DNA from: Plazaster borealis
Lineage: Eukaryota > Echinodermata > Asteroidea > Forcipulatida > Labidiasteridae
Length of the DNA: 64,000 bases
Reading direction: 5' to 3'
Assembly (NCBI GenBank): GCA_021014325.1
Contig: JAJGQC010000660.1
Location: forward strand, 1 to 64,000
In this document: one piece after another, positions 24,446 to 36,535 of the stretch
How positions within the stretch are numbered: the stretch's first letter is position 1
How the letters are laid out: each line of letters opens with the position of its first letter
Made by a program: the position numbers and the translations under genes
The notes under the pieces: model-generated
Database searches by the model: none
What the model saw: the letters and a program-made list of their open reading frames with translations, nothing else
What the model was told of the DNA's origin: nothing

Positions 24446-25977
24446 GTAAGAAACTTGTACACAGTATTTATGAGTCATGTGTTTGTTTGTTTGTTTGTTT
24501 TTCCTTTAACTGTGCTAGTAAATGGATTTGTTTCAAACACATCAAATTGTATACGTCATAAGTTTACTTTGTTCAAGAAAGCTAACCATGTCGAAAACAA
24601 ACACTAGACCACCAACCTAAAATTATTTGCCACCGGAACCAAGTCTATTGAATGAAGACATGCAGTAAATAATGCGCCAAGAACAAAGATGCATCAATTA
24701 TTTTGCATTGGTCTTATTAGGAAATACTTCCATTTTCAAAGCATTAGACTAAGTGCCCACTTTCTTAAATTAACTCTGTTGGGCTTGATCTGACATTTGG
24801 GTCACCACTTTCAACAATGTGCCAAAACTGTCTTGCTGGAACAAAATTCCTTATATTCATGGGTGGACCCCTCCCCCTTTCCCAAACACCCAAGTGTGTT
24901 TTTACATCCAATCTTGGACCCCTATTGCCCCTCTTTTGTTTTTCTTTTGTTTGTACTTGTTGGGCAGTTATCCCATATCTCTTGACCCTATTGACTCTTT
25001 GAAAAAAGTGTATCAGTTGTATTCATCATTGTCAATATACCAACAGATGAGCCTGCTAGCTGAAAGGTTATAAATTAACCCTATCAGGACCGGATTGGGG
25101 GGGGGGGGCACAATGTGCCCCCTACCAAATTTGTCCCCATAACTGTTTTAAACGCTACATCCGATCACAACGAAATTCTCTGACTATTCCCCTAAATTTA
25201 TCTAGAGTCATATTCCCAAAACATGGTTATTGCCAGGTTTAAGCTGTTGCCTTGGCAACCGATTGTTTGTCCTTGGTTTTTGAGTTTTTCAGGGTTTTTT
25301 AGTGTTTTTTTTTTGTCTTTTTCAACCAAATTTCCACTTGTTTTGGTTTATCACGCCCGAAAAAAGTTTGTTGGTGTGTCACGTGATAGTTTTAATTACA
25401 TTTTGGAAATCAAAATGGCGGCCAAGTTTGGCGGCAATTTTGGGTTCAAACTTTAATTTTTTTTATCAATGGAATATTTTTACCAAGCTGTATGCCAATT
25501 TTTCAGGCCAAGAAATATTGTAAAATCATCGAATAGGACTCGTATTTGCATCTTGGGCTCCAAAAATTGGCGGTAATATTGATTTCTAAGTGAAAACAAC
25601 TCAAAATTACAAGTTTTCCCAAAAATGGGATAAATCAAGAGTTATAGCGCCCCAAATGGTGACCCAAGTAGTTAAATATAATTTAAAGTTTTTGATATGT
25701 CAAATTAAATAAGTTTGAAAAATTGTGTAGCATTAGGTCAAAAAATACGGAAACTATGTGAAAAACATTTTTAAAAACGCCCCAAAAGGGACATTTGTGG
25801 CAAATTTAAAAAAAAAAAATGCCTGAGAACGGCTGGGGGGGGCACAATGATTACATTAAGATCTAATAATGACCCTCCTCCAATTCATCATCTGCTTTAA
25901 TATTCTATTGGGAAATAAAATCTCTTGCAACAATGTAGCTGAAATATGACTGATGAAGATGTTGTAATCATTAACAG
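24446..25977. other. intron/deleted region; expected integrase core exon missing
   Basis: The family's core start (a GHKLHxDQNEKL / GVTHxxAxDG-type segment) should be here but is not visible in any plus-strand frame. 25088-25850 is low-complexity sequence bounded by G-rich 'ggggggcacaatg' stretches in the same orientation, perhaps an unclassified repeat. Confidence 0.5.
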
Positions 25978-26126
25978 GTCAGCTGTACTGGGGAATGGAA
26001 TGTGGGATCAAGTTCGTGTAGACCATGGGACCGAGTTCTTTTTGACTTTGTATTATGCAAGAGAAGAACGCCGAATTCCGATTCAATTGCAGCCGGCAGC
26101 CATACATCCAAACAAAGTCTACAAGA
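25978..26126 (+). CDS. integrase exon with second catalytic Asp
   Basis: Begins after ttaacag and reads AVLGNGMWDQVRVDHGTEF, then a positively charged linker to about HPNK. The D of VDHG is intact. The 3' boundary is uncertain (GTCTAC at 26117 or GTATGC at 26127). Confidence 0.75.
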
Positions 26127-26265
26127 GTATGCACATTTTTATTCTTTGTTGTGTTGCGTGCGGGTGTGGGTATGCGTGTGTGAGTTTTTTCTGCATTCAA
26201 TTGGGGACTTTGAAAAATAGAGGACATTAGGGTCCCCAGTTTTGAAAGGTCCCCAATTGCTGATC

Positions 26266-26900
26266 ATGTCCAAACAATGGGAGAACAAAGAGAAGTCCTC
26301 GCTTCACACCTTACACATACATGTGTGTGTGAGCGTGTCTACCCATTGAAACCGAGGACTTTAATAAAAGGGATCCTGTTGTTTGACAGAAAGAGGACGT
26401 CCTCGCTTCGCTTTCGTGTACAAAACCTATGGGGACGTCGCTAAAAAAAAATAAGTCCAAACAAAATGGGAGAACAAAGAGAAGTCCTCGATTTACTGGA
26501 TTCACAAACGTGTGTGTGTGGGTATGTCTACGCATTCAAACCGAGGACTTTAACAAAAGGGATCTGGGAAAAGGTGTACCGAGGACGTCCTCGCTTTGAT
26601 TTTGTGTAAAACCAATGGGGACGTCGCTGAAAAAAACTATGTCCAAACAATGGGAGAACAAAGAGAAGTCCTCGTTTCACACCTTACACATACATGTGTG
26701 TGTGAGCGTGTCTTTCCATTGAAACCGGGGACTTTATAAAAAGGGATCCGGGTGTTTGACAGAGCGAGGACGTCCTCGCTTCGTTTTCGTGTACAAACCC
26801 AATGGGGACGTCGCTGAATTAAACTTATTTCCAAACAATGGGTGAAAAAAGAGAAGTCCTCGGTAAGCGGGATTTACAAACATGTGTGTGTGTGTGTGTG
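26266..26900. repeat. ~185-bp tandem repeat, about 3.5 copies
   Basis: 'tccaaacaatgggagaac' recurs at about 26268, 26457, 26642 and 26831. Each unit has a (TG)n tract and 'gaggacgtcctcg' and 'ggggacgtcgct' motifs, GACGTC being palindromic. It lies in the integrase intron. Confidence 0.85.
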
Positions 26901-27362
26901 TTCTGGAATTCCTTCCCCTTAAAAAAGGTAAATAATGAATAATCCTATTTCTGTGTTTACTACTATCGTGTTTTTTTTTGTTATAAAGAACTTGTTATAA
27001 AGAACTCTAAATAAAGATATTGCAACACATCAATATTTATTGAAGATTTTTTGCATAAGTATTATAACAAATCTCCTGAACAAAGAAATCACAAAACCAA
27101 CGGAACTTAAATTTGTCTGTGTCATGTAATATGTGTAAATCTTCATGGCCATAAATTGAAAGTACATACATGTATGATTACACTATGATTACATGTAACA
27201 GGAGAAAACAGGGGACCATCACATAAACACATATACCCCCCAAAATTTATAAATCCCAATTCTTTTCATAGCCTTTTTTGTTTAACCTTAAAAGGGTATG
27301 ATCTTGAATCGCAGTATATTTTAAACTGGTATAATTAAAGTGGTTTGTTGTGTCCTTTGCAG

Positions 27363-27562
27363 AATCATAAGATTGCACGCATGTGGCCAGAAATCAACCA
27401 GCGAGTAAATTACCCAATCAAAGGTGCCCTAGTACAGCTCACAGATGCAGACAAGTTAGATATGGATTATCCACTCGTGAAGTTTTGCGTCTCCACCCTC
27501 TGCTTGCAACTAAATTGGTATTGGCAGGGTAGTAGCCTCTTGGCATGCTCACTGTATACCAG
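27363..27562 (+). pseudogene. integrase exon with altered catalytic Glu position
   Basis: NHKIARMWPEINQRVNYPIKG, then DKLDMDYPLVKFCVSTLCLQ. A +1 frame change follows, into GIGRVVASWHAHCIP at the donor (CCAG|GTCAGT). Alanine replaces the Glu I expect in IER. Confidence 0.75.
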
Positions 27563-27574
27563 GTCAGTCAAATA

Positions 27575-27700
27575 ATTACTTGTAAGTACGATTTGAAACT
27601 TTGCATGGTGGAAATACGATCTGGTAAGGTTTGCAGTAGCACTATGTAGTGATAATTTTTCTGTGAGTTGAGGTGGTTCTGAAAACAACCCTTGGTTTCA
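27575..27700. mobile_element. half of a GTGGTGGTTCT-type MITE
   Basis: 'gatttgaaactttgca.ggtg' through 'gtgagttgaggtggttctga' matches the left arm of the element at 59414-59893. Only this arm is clear here. Confidence 0.5.
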
Positions 27701-28439
27701 AGTCAACGTTTTTAGCAGTATTCTCTGATTGATCGTCTTCAGGAGAATGCTAGACTCTAATTTCTGCATGTAATGCTTTTATACTTTCATTATCTAAGAA
27801 TCATGTGAAGAGGATATAGGAATGCCTAAAAACACTATTAAAAAGATACACACAGCTGGGTATATTGACTTCCTGATTGCCTCAATGCTGTTCACACAAT
27901 GGTTCAACTAAAGTTATCTGCATCTTGGTAAAAGTAGTTGACCTTTTGGTACATGTTAAATTTGTAACATTCTGCTAAGAAGTTCTATGCCTTTCAATGT
28001 TCAAACAAACAACGATTATAACAAAAATGCCATATTACTCAACATGTACTATTGATAGGAGAGCCAATGGAAGTTGAGGATAGGTAGCAATCTACCATTT
28101 TCCTTAAATTTGAAAATTTGTAAAATTATTCATTATATTGTTAATGTGGTTTTATGTTTCCTCTTCATGGATGAGGGTTACTTGTGTGGGGGTGCATGTG
28201 CATGCCATCAAGTTGACTGAATTTCCATGGTTTTATTTTTAGATGCATCCATAGTGGTCACTCGTTTTTAACAAAATAATTGTCAGTATCAAGTCATCGT
28301 GGAATTTACTGCAAACATCAAATGAACACCATTGTCCATGGGATTAAAATGTTATTATTATACTGCCGTGTACTTTAAACGGCCGTGTCTGATTTTAAAA
28401 GCAATACTAAAAATAATAGTGCCTGTTTTATTGCATTAG

Positions 28440-28745
28440 GTAGAGGCATACCAAACAGACTCGCACAACAGAGCATGACAGCACCTGTGACAGCAGAGCA
28501 TTTCCCAACCGCACATTTAGCAGCAGACTGGTATCTGCGAGACCTGGGTTCAACCTCACAACTTGCTCCAACTGTGGACAGGACCCATTCTCAACAGAAG
28601 AGGAAATGAATGGCTGTCAGTTGGAAGTGCAGAGAGAACTCCTGACCTGCACCATTTGGTGAATCGTGCAGTTCATCAAGATTTTGTACCTCTGCAGGAT
28701 GCTTTACTGAGGCTAATAGACATCACTCGTCGATTTGTAGCATGA
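28440..28745 (+). pseudogene. integrase C-terminal exon
   Basis: The split glycine from the previous exon restores PG-RGIPNRLAQQSM. After TSQLAP the frame changes (DPFSTEEEMNGC, then LHHLVNRAVHQ, PLQDALLRLIDITRRF) before a stop at 28745, so at least one frameshift is needed. Confidence 0.7.
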
Positions 28746-28904
28746 CAAAGCAACTGTTGGATGTCTTGGGAGGTAAAAACAACTAACAGGCATCTTCATC
28801 TGTATTTGTTAGCTGTTAGCTGTATTATGGGGCTCAATTTGTCAATTTATTGTTTAGTGCATTTCTTTTACATGTGTTCACCATGATTTATAACAATTAC
28901 ATGT

Positions 28905-29165
28905 AAACCATAGAAAGTATTGCCAACATCCTTTTTATGGTTTACATACCAGTAATGTTTTGTGCTTATGGTTTATATGAATCCACAACACTTAAAAATC
29001 ATGGTTTTGAACCAATGTTTTTAAACCATGAAAATTGAAGTATTTTAAAACATGGTCTATAAACAATGAAAATTGAAACAACATGGTTTATAAATTATGG
29101 TATATAAACTATGAAAATTTAAGCATTTCAAAACATGGTTTACATCTAATTGTTATAAACCATGG
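28905..29165. repeat. cluster of CATGGTTTA palindromic motifs
   Basis: 'catggttta', 'taaaccatg' and variants recur about every 20-40 bp, about ten times, in both orientations, with 'atgaaaattga' spacers. Lies between the 3' ends of the two convergent transposon genes. Confidence 0.65.
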
Positions 29166-31213
29166 TGAAAACTTATCAAAAATGCTGCCCAAAAACTTGA
29201 ACAACATGAATGAATCGGTTTGAAAATGAAATAAATTGTCCAAACACTTTCCAAGAAAAGCACCCGCTGAGTCTGGTCTTTGTGAACATCTTATCAAGTT
29301 TTATTCCAGTTGTAACAAAATCACTTTTTGAACAAAAATTACAGATTAAAATCTTAACATAATGAATCCTTACTGTTGAAGAAACACTGTGATTTAAATT
29401 AAATTATTTTTTTCTTTGCGAAAAGGGTCGTGTCGTCACATTCACATTACATGACCGCTATGCTGCTGGTATGGGCGTGCGACTGCACGCAGCCTAGTTT
29501 TTTCAGCCACAGTAGGGTGTTATTTTGCAGTTGATGGGTTTGTCTGAGCTATGACCGTGATGACAAAGCCCCTTTAAGGAAGAACACTTTGTGTTGAAAG
29601 CATAAAGGGTCATTACAAAACAACACTATGTCCTAGAAACACATGATCCCTGGATCTTACCACCATCAAATCAGATCAAATATTAACTGCTCTATTATTT
29701 TCATCATAATAGGAAATTATATTTTGATAACGTTCAGTTTTGTAACACAACTTTGTAACACAATTTTGTAACTCCAATTGTAAACCAAATAAAACAATCT
29801 AGAAGTAAGTCACGTAATCAAGGTAATTATTAGTTGTCTCCTTCATTGTGTGAAGTTTTTAGGAGTGGTTCCCCTTGTAATTGCTAAGCTGTTTGGCCAA
29901 CTCGTATTTAAGTAAAGATTAAGACCACTTGAGGCACTCAGTGAGCGGGCTGGGACAATTCTTACTTAAGGTAATGTGTGTATTAGTCATGCGCTGCCCT
30001 GTAAGAACATTTCTGCAATAGATTGGCTGAGTTTTTAATATTTTCTTTTTTCTCTTTGAATACAAATATTGAAGAGGTGCAAGCTTGAACTGAAATAAAC
30101 AAAATTAGGGGCCACATACCTCAACTTAAAAAGTACAAGTTCCGGTGGCAGTGTTTTGCCTGAGTGAAGTTATGTGTGAGGTGATGTTGAACAGTACAAA
30201 TATATCAAAAGTTTCAGTAAAAAATGTCTCCAGCCAGTACTATGAGTATACCAATACAGGTATAATTGGAGATCCAATCATGAGAAACCTGGTTGTTGTA
30301 TTACTTTCTTACATCTCTGCTTCTGTAACTACTATTAAAACCTTAAAAATGCCTATTTCCAGGACAACACAACAGTAATTTTGTTCCTACTCTTTAATTT
30401 GGTTTTACACCGGATGGAATACTGTAGGGAATTTTAAAGAGGTACATGTACTTTACACACTCCAGTCAACTTCACTGAGAGTTGCTTACAATTTGTTCAC
30501 TGATATGCTCATTAATTTAGGTCAGTAAAAGTAGATGACTGGTTTCTTGTCAGCCAATTGTCAAATTTGGATGGTTTTTTTTTTTGCACTGTTCAATATT
30601 CATTTTTTCTCATCAAGGAAATCCTTTACACATAAACAAAATGCCGTTTTTGAAACTGGTTTATTATTATTTGGGAACGATAGGCCTATGTTCTCCTTAA
30701 AACAGCTTATTTTAATGTAGATTTTTTTTTTTTTTTGTTGCTGTTTGTGTCTAGAGTAGTTTCCATTAGATTTTTAAATTTTTATTGCAAAATAATGAAA
30801 ATTCTGGTATTACTAAAACAAATTTGGTGCAGGGCAAAAAATCACATTCAGCACTGATGAGAAACTAGTAAACTACTTTCGTTTTTTTTTTTTTTTTAAG
30901 TGGGCATCGCATGAAAAAAACCCTTGCAAATAATGACAGTGCAATATTACATATTCCCAATATATGTAAAAAATCACTGAACAACTTAACATCTACATTT
31001 ACATAAATATTGATTCACTAATCAAATTTTGAAATAAGAAATTGTGAGGGGAGCATGGAGTTGTCTGTTGCTGTGAAGCTGTATTTGGTGCATTACGCAA
31101 TTTGGACAAAATTACAAAAAGTTGTAGGAATTTAAAGATGGCCGCTAACAAGATTTTAATTTAAGTATTACAACTCTTGTAAAATGTTGTGTCACTCAGT
31201 GCCCACTTTAATG
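29166..31213. other. spacer between convergent genes
   Basis: No exon recognised. T-rich tracts at about 30721-30736 and 30882-30897. This is the region where the two convergent genes' 3' UTRs would meet. Confidence 0.4.
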
Positions 31214-31374
31214 TTACTCAGCTATGATGCTTGCAATAGCTTTGAGTGCCTCCTCCAATCCAGTAGCCAATATACTGTCTCGCTCCTGTCTCGGCCCTGC
31301 ACTTGGGGCAGTGGCTGCCTGGCATGCAAGCAGAGACCTGCAGCAAGCTGCAAACATGGGCTTCTTTATTGGCC
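31214..31374 (-). pseudogene. RING-like terminal exon
   Basis: Acceptor ttttacacag. KKPMFAACCRSLLAC is followed in frame by a non-zinc stretch and LEEALKAI..., while HCPKCRAET is in another frame. The central Cys/Trp segment seems lost and two compensating shifts are needed. Confidence 0.6.
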
Positions 31375-32287
31375 CTGTGTAAAAGAACGTTGAGTTAGAA
31401 AATAATTATCAAAACAAAATTTTACACACTGGCTAACAAGGGGAAGCTTGGTACTGATGGCACAACGAAGATATGTTTTATCTTGGTACTGTCTGTCATT
31501 AGATTCCAGCCTGCTAGCATGCTGAATTTTTCCCATTCAAACCATTGTGACCAAACCGAGGCTAGAATAAAAATAGTCTGGTTTCTTTGTGTACAATGGA
31601 AAATAGTATTCATTACTGTTTATGAATACATGCAGCATGACCAAGATGGTGGCAGCACGATACAGGTCTATCCCTGAACTTTTCAAGGCTAATCACTACT
31701 TTTTTGGGAAAAAACACTGGGGGGGGGGAGGAATAGACATGGGGGCTGGCATATTATTACTAAACCATAAATATGAACGCTAAACGTAATTGATACCATA
31801 CTAAATACCAATACATGTATTAACTGTTTATTTCAATGTAAACTATTTTGCCCATTTATGATCTGGTACCAGGCTTGTCAAAAGTATGTGGTATGCAATT
31901 TTTTTGTATATATAATTAGGCTTTCAATAAGTCTACCCTTAAAGGGGCTATGTCATCATCGCCAAGTTATTGCACGCGTGTGCTGCCCAAACCCTCACCA
32001 CACAATAGGCAGTCTCTTTATGATTGCCAGCTGCGTACATGCACGGGCAATAACTAGGTGAGCAGGCGTGGACCCAGGAGCATTGGAAAGGGGGTGGGTG
32101 GCATTGGTAAATGGGGGCGCCAATGGTAAAACAAGGGAAATTTTATACACGAGCATGAAAATAGGGGCACACCCCTTGGTGTCTCCTCTGATCCGTGCCT
32201 GCTGAGATTTATTCTTTTCATGTACAGCAAAAGGACTGAAACTATAGCTACCTGAAAGACATAGCCACTTTAACTGCATTTGCCAAC

Positions 32288-32484
32288 CTTTACATATGCA
32301 GCAAGAAAATGAGTCCTCAGGCTCTTTCCTCCTTCTTGTGAACTTGACTAGAAGGTCGTTGGAGGTGGCACTAGCAATCTTATTCAGACTATCTTCAATG
32401 GTTTTGGATTTCTCCAGCAGTATGTCCATCATGTCATTATGATCATCCATAGCATCACTCAGATCTCTGGCCGTGTCTCTGCGT
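32288..32484 (-). CDS. RING gene exon 4: charged helix plus first zinc Cys pair
   Basis: RRDTARDLSDAMDDHNDMMD and SKTIEDSLNKIASA look like an amphipathic or coiled helix. The exon ends EDSFSCCICK. Acceptor attttcag, donor G|GTTGGC. Confidence 0.7.
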
Positions 32485-34237
32485 CTGAAAATACCATACA
32501 ATACAGAATTTGATTCCAATTTGCAGTCTCTCTTTGCCCGTGACGGACACATTTGAAATGGAAAGTTTTTTAAACTTATGAAATTGCTATTAACACTTTC
32601 AAAATTGACCAAACTTCAACTGCACACATGAGGGGGTGTTGTGTAAGCTTATAACAGAAACAGAGTGTCACAGCAGCATTGAAAATAAAATGTACCCCCA
32701 AAAAGAAATCAAGACCCCCGAACTTTGCAAAAGAAAACAGTGGTCACCTCAAAATATGTACCGATGTGTTCAATAACACAACACCCAAATGTTAGTGGAT
32801 GTGACATTTGAACAAGAAAATCAGCAATTTGTTGTGCACTAACCAACTGTGGTGGGTGTTGCATATTATTTGCCTTAGATGACTTTAAAGACTTGCTCAT
32901 AGTGTGCAAATTTCAATTACCATAACAACTTATGCAAAAAGTGTCAACACACAAAAACTTGCATAAACAGTTGAAAACACTTTATAGGCATGAATACAGA
33001 ATTGTTAATGTTTTCAAATATGTCTTTTCATAGGCCCTTTAAGATCTTTTTTTTTTTTTTTTCTTTGGGGGGGGGGGTTGAAATTTCACTTAATCCCCGT
33101 TGTCTCTCATAAACATTGACTACACTTGATGGATTTGGGATTTTTGTATGTACACACTTCATGCCAACTTTAATTGTTGACTAACTAGCAAGAAGTTGTG
33201 GTTTTGAGTCCCGCCCCTTTCAGTCATGTGTGAATGATTTTTTTGTTCACACACTCATAAGGCACCAAGCGCATGCATACTGGATGGGAGAAAGCAATCA
33301 CAATGATATTATTATATCTATTTAAAACAAAAATTATAACCTGTGCTTGTTTTTTCTGCCTGTGCCAAGGGCCCCACTCAGAAGCTGTCATGCACATTAT
33401 CTTCCTGGTTGGGGTTTTCCAGAAGTCATGTCCTGTGGTAAAATCAAATATGATAGCAAAATACAATCAATGTTGTTTATTAGAATATGTACACAATGCA
33501 CATTTCCTGAAACACTTCTTTAAATAAAGGGCCTATGAAATAAGATTTTCTATGTATGTACAAGACTCTGTATTCATTCTGACAAAATTACTTTTCTATT
33601 GCCGAATTTGGGGTGTTTGACAGTTGACACCTATTTTCAGAATTTTGTGTTTTCATGCAAATTCAAATTGGCATATTCATGATCAAATATGGGATGTCAT
33701 CCAAGGTCGCAGCTGCAGCATCATAGTTGGTTTGTGCAAAAAAAAAAATACATTTTTTTTTTCTTTTCTTCAAATAGCAACTCCTCTAACATCTGAACAT
33801 TTGTGTGTTGTCTCATTAATTTGAGTGTTTAGACTTGTCAGTACATATTTTGAGGTGACCAATGTTTTCTCAGGCAAAATTTAGGATCTTGGTTTTGTAC
33901 ATCTGTTGTGAAACTCTGTTCCTGTTGTTATGTATTCACACAACTGCGCCCTAAAAAGCCCGGTTTAAGATGAGTCATTTTGGAAAATCATTAAATCTTA
34001 GTTTTAAGTACATTAATTTACTTTACATTTTTTTTTACAAGCATGTGTAGGCCCTATTTGATAAAAACTTTTTTTTTTCAAAAAATTGCCCTTTAAACAA
34101 ATAATTTGATTTGACTATTATTTTTAGGGACTTGGATCACACTATTTTTATTTACAACTTCTGGACTGTGATTTTGTATATTGTAATTTGTTTTATGCAT
34201 TTGTGTAAAGAAGTATTGGCACCAACCTCGGGCCTAC

Positions 34238-34368
34238 GGTCCATCTTGAATTTCATGGCCCTTACTATCAACTATTATGATGGGCTGCTGTGAATCAAGT
34301 TTTTCCTGCACTTTTTCACTAATGCTGCTTACATTGGCCTCTTGGTCACTGAGTCGTAAGTACACTGT
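34238..34368 (-). CDS. RING gene exon 3
   Basis: TVYLRLSDQEANVSSISEKV then LDSQQPIIIVDSKGHEIQDG, between acceptor caattcag and donor CC|GTAGGC. Its two leftover bases fit exon 4. It could be a beta-grasp-like strand-helix-strand, but I cannot assign a family. Confidence 0.65.
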
Positions 34369-34486
34369 CTGAATTGGCATTAGTGTATTAAATTGGTTAA
34401 GAGAAAAAGACTGCCATTTCATTTGATACAAAAATATTGTTATAAAAGTCAAACAAGATGTGACCTGGGCTCGATTTCACAAAGAG

Positions 34487-34871
34487 TTAAAGACAGTGGA
34501 CACCTTTGGTAATTGTCAAAGACCAATCGTTTCACTTGGTGTATCTCAACAAATGCACAAAATAAAAACCTGTGAAAATTTTAACTCAATCGGTCATCGA
34601 AGTTGCGAGATAATAATGGAAGAAAACACACCCTTGTCACACGAAGTTGTGTGCTTTCAGATGCTTGATTTCGAGACCTCACGCATGAGGTCTCGAAATG
34701 AATTCAAATATTTTAGTGAGAAATTACTTTTTGCTCAAAAACGACATTACTTCAGAGGGAGCCGTTTCTCACAATGTTTTATATTATCAACAGCTCTCCA
34801 TTGATCGTTACCAAGTAAGTTTTTATGCTAACAATTATTTTGAGTAATTACCAATAGTGTTCAGTGCCTAC
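34487..34871. mobile_element. MITE, 'gtttggtaatt' family copy 1
   Basis: Starts ttaaagacagtggacacctttggtaattgtc-like and ends 'taattaccaatagtgttcag'. It has an internal 'cctgtgaaaatt', 'tcggtcatcgaagttgcgag' and 'cgtttctcacaatgtttta' in common with the copy at 42265. It contains a perfect internal palindrome, 'cgagacctcacgcatgaggt'. The right TTAA is lost. Confidence 0.7.
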
Positions 34872-35532
34872 AAGATTGATCGTAACTGCAAATCTATTAC
34901 AGTTGCTCAGCAAAGAGTGATGTCACAATACAAATCACTATGGTAATGCTGATAACTCATCTTAAGATGAATCATAGTGCGTTGTGAAATCGACCCCTGG
35001 TTTGTACTGTGGGGGTATTTTGTTTTATTTTTTACAATTTCAAATTGTTTTAAAAGGAATGAAAACGCAAAACAAACAGGAAAAACAACAAACCAGTACA
35101 AGGTTTTTCACAACCTTCAAGCAACTAATGAGAAAAGCAAATTACCCCAAAAATTAAACCATACCTACCTATTTCAAATGGCATGTTACCAGAAACAACA
35201 CATTTTTAGGGCCTTGTTGTACAGCCCTTCCCAGAATGTAGTTTTTAGAATATGTCAACCCTTAAAGAAAAGGGGATATTGGCCAAAGACGACATCCCCT
35301 ACAAGTTACCATAAAGCAAACTTGCTCTATGATGGTGCTATTCACTTTCACATATATTTGGCAAAGTGATAGGACCACACTGACTGAAGTCTCTTGTCTT
35401 TGTCTAAATAGATTTAATATTGCATAGTTTTTGGTCTTAATCGTGTAGTTTTTATTGTTATTTACATTATTAAAATGTTTACCTTGCAAAAGTTTTAGTC
35501 TGTGCCCTTCTGAATAATGGGGGAGTGTTCGG

Positions 35533-35775
35533 TCATGATGGTTGGCCACCAGCTGGAGCCCCTCTTGAAGCGATTGAGAAGCTGCAATGGGTTAGACTTA
35601 TTGCTGGAGCTGATGGAGGTTGTTGAGGTTGGCACACTGAAGTTGGACCAGAGGTGTCGCCATTAACCTCGTAGTGGGCCTTGTCCGTCAGCAAATGAAT
35701 AGAATAGTTGCCACTCTCCTCTGGGAAGATCGCGGTGTTTCTGTCATCTGACAGAAACATGGATTATTGTGTGAC
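35533..35775 (-). pseudogene. RING gene exon 2, in-frame stop
   Basis: From acceptor ttatcag the frame that joins exon 1 reads VTQ-stop-SMFLSDDRNTAIFPEESG, then LLTDKAHYEVNGD. A second frame over the same 3' bases also looks protein-like (NPLQLLNRFKRGSSWWPTIM), so the frame may shift near 35650. The 3' boundary is not determined. Confidence 0.55.
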
Positions 35776-36535
35776 CTGATAATTCAAATAGGTTAGAATG
35801 ATGTCTTGCAGTTTGCACTTGTAATGAAGTTTAACAAAAGTTTAACTGTAATTTGGATTAAAATTCTTTTTTCCCCAACTGGTTATTGGCCCAAACACTT
35901 CCCAATCTTACGGTCAAAGAAACAGGTGCATACCCAGTTCCGGGGATGGAGGGGCCTTAAAGGTTCTTTTGTTCTTTTCTGATTATTTTTTCTTTTATTT
36001 ATTGTTTACTTATTTAGGGAAAAGGTGACTAAAAAAGAAAAGATGCAGACCTAACCCGGAAAGTTTCACACTATGGATAACTGAATAAAAATCTAAAACC
36101 TTAATTTGTGAACTCTGCTTTGTAACACTTTGGAAAATAGATATATCATGGGACAGCAATCTTAAATTTATAAAGTGAGGAGTAGCAAGGTAATTTCAAA
36201 CTAGAACTGAATTTGTTACGAACAATACTGGCTTTAAAAAGAATTGAATAATGTCTTTGTGACGTAATGTAGTTGAAATTGGTTAAATAATCAAATAAGT
36301 TGTCACAGTCCCGATATGATGGCAATTGGCATTGACAATTTTTTACGCTAACGGGCGTTTTCAAATCGGTAATATCGTCAAGAAATGAATGAAAAACACT
36401 CAAAACAACTGCTGCTTGATCTAAATTACAGCACAGGGCTACATTTCATAGTTAACGTTACTCGTTAGGCCTGTAAATTACTTTAAAAAAGTAAAACTAG
36501 CCTATATTTAATCAATATCAATCATGGATACGCAC

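Larger units (their letters stand above)
22840..28745 (+). pseudogene. intron-rich DDE-integrase (transposase) gene, decayed
   Basis: Plus-strand exons: 22840-23054 (N-terminal helix-turn-helix-like: DEIVRLKENGL, GLSERSVRRFC, VTDQDLRAAVDSAVEQ), 24318-24445 (PSYGRKMMTGFLATQG, VAEARVGKVL), 25978-26126 (MWDQVRVDHGTEF), 27363-27562 (MWPEINQRVNYPIKG) and 28440-28745 (GRGIPNRLAQQSM and the C-terminal region). From memory these are landmarks of an integrase-core family in which the second catalytic Asp lies in WDQVRVDHG and the Glu in an IER-MW-E-N motif. Defects: in-frame TAA at 22891, a frameshift near 22992, no visible exon for the core's first strands and first Asp, IAR instead of IER at the catalytic Glu, a frameshift near 27510 and another in the last exon. 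It starts next to the left inverted repeat and would be the mobility gene. Confidence 0.8.

Noticed and set aside
33320..33440. Possible minus-strand exon (HDFWKTPTRKIM...WHRQ) inside the RING gene
   Set aside because: The flanking exons at 34238 and 32484 already join in phase, so no exon is needed there.
35740..35764. 24-bp near-perfect palindrome (TGTTTCTGTCA around a 2-base centre)
   Set aside because: It lies inside a coding exon next to the acceptor and is short enough to be chance; no second copy was seen.
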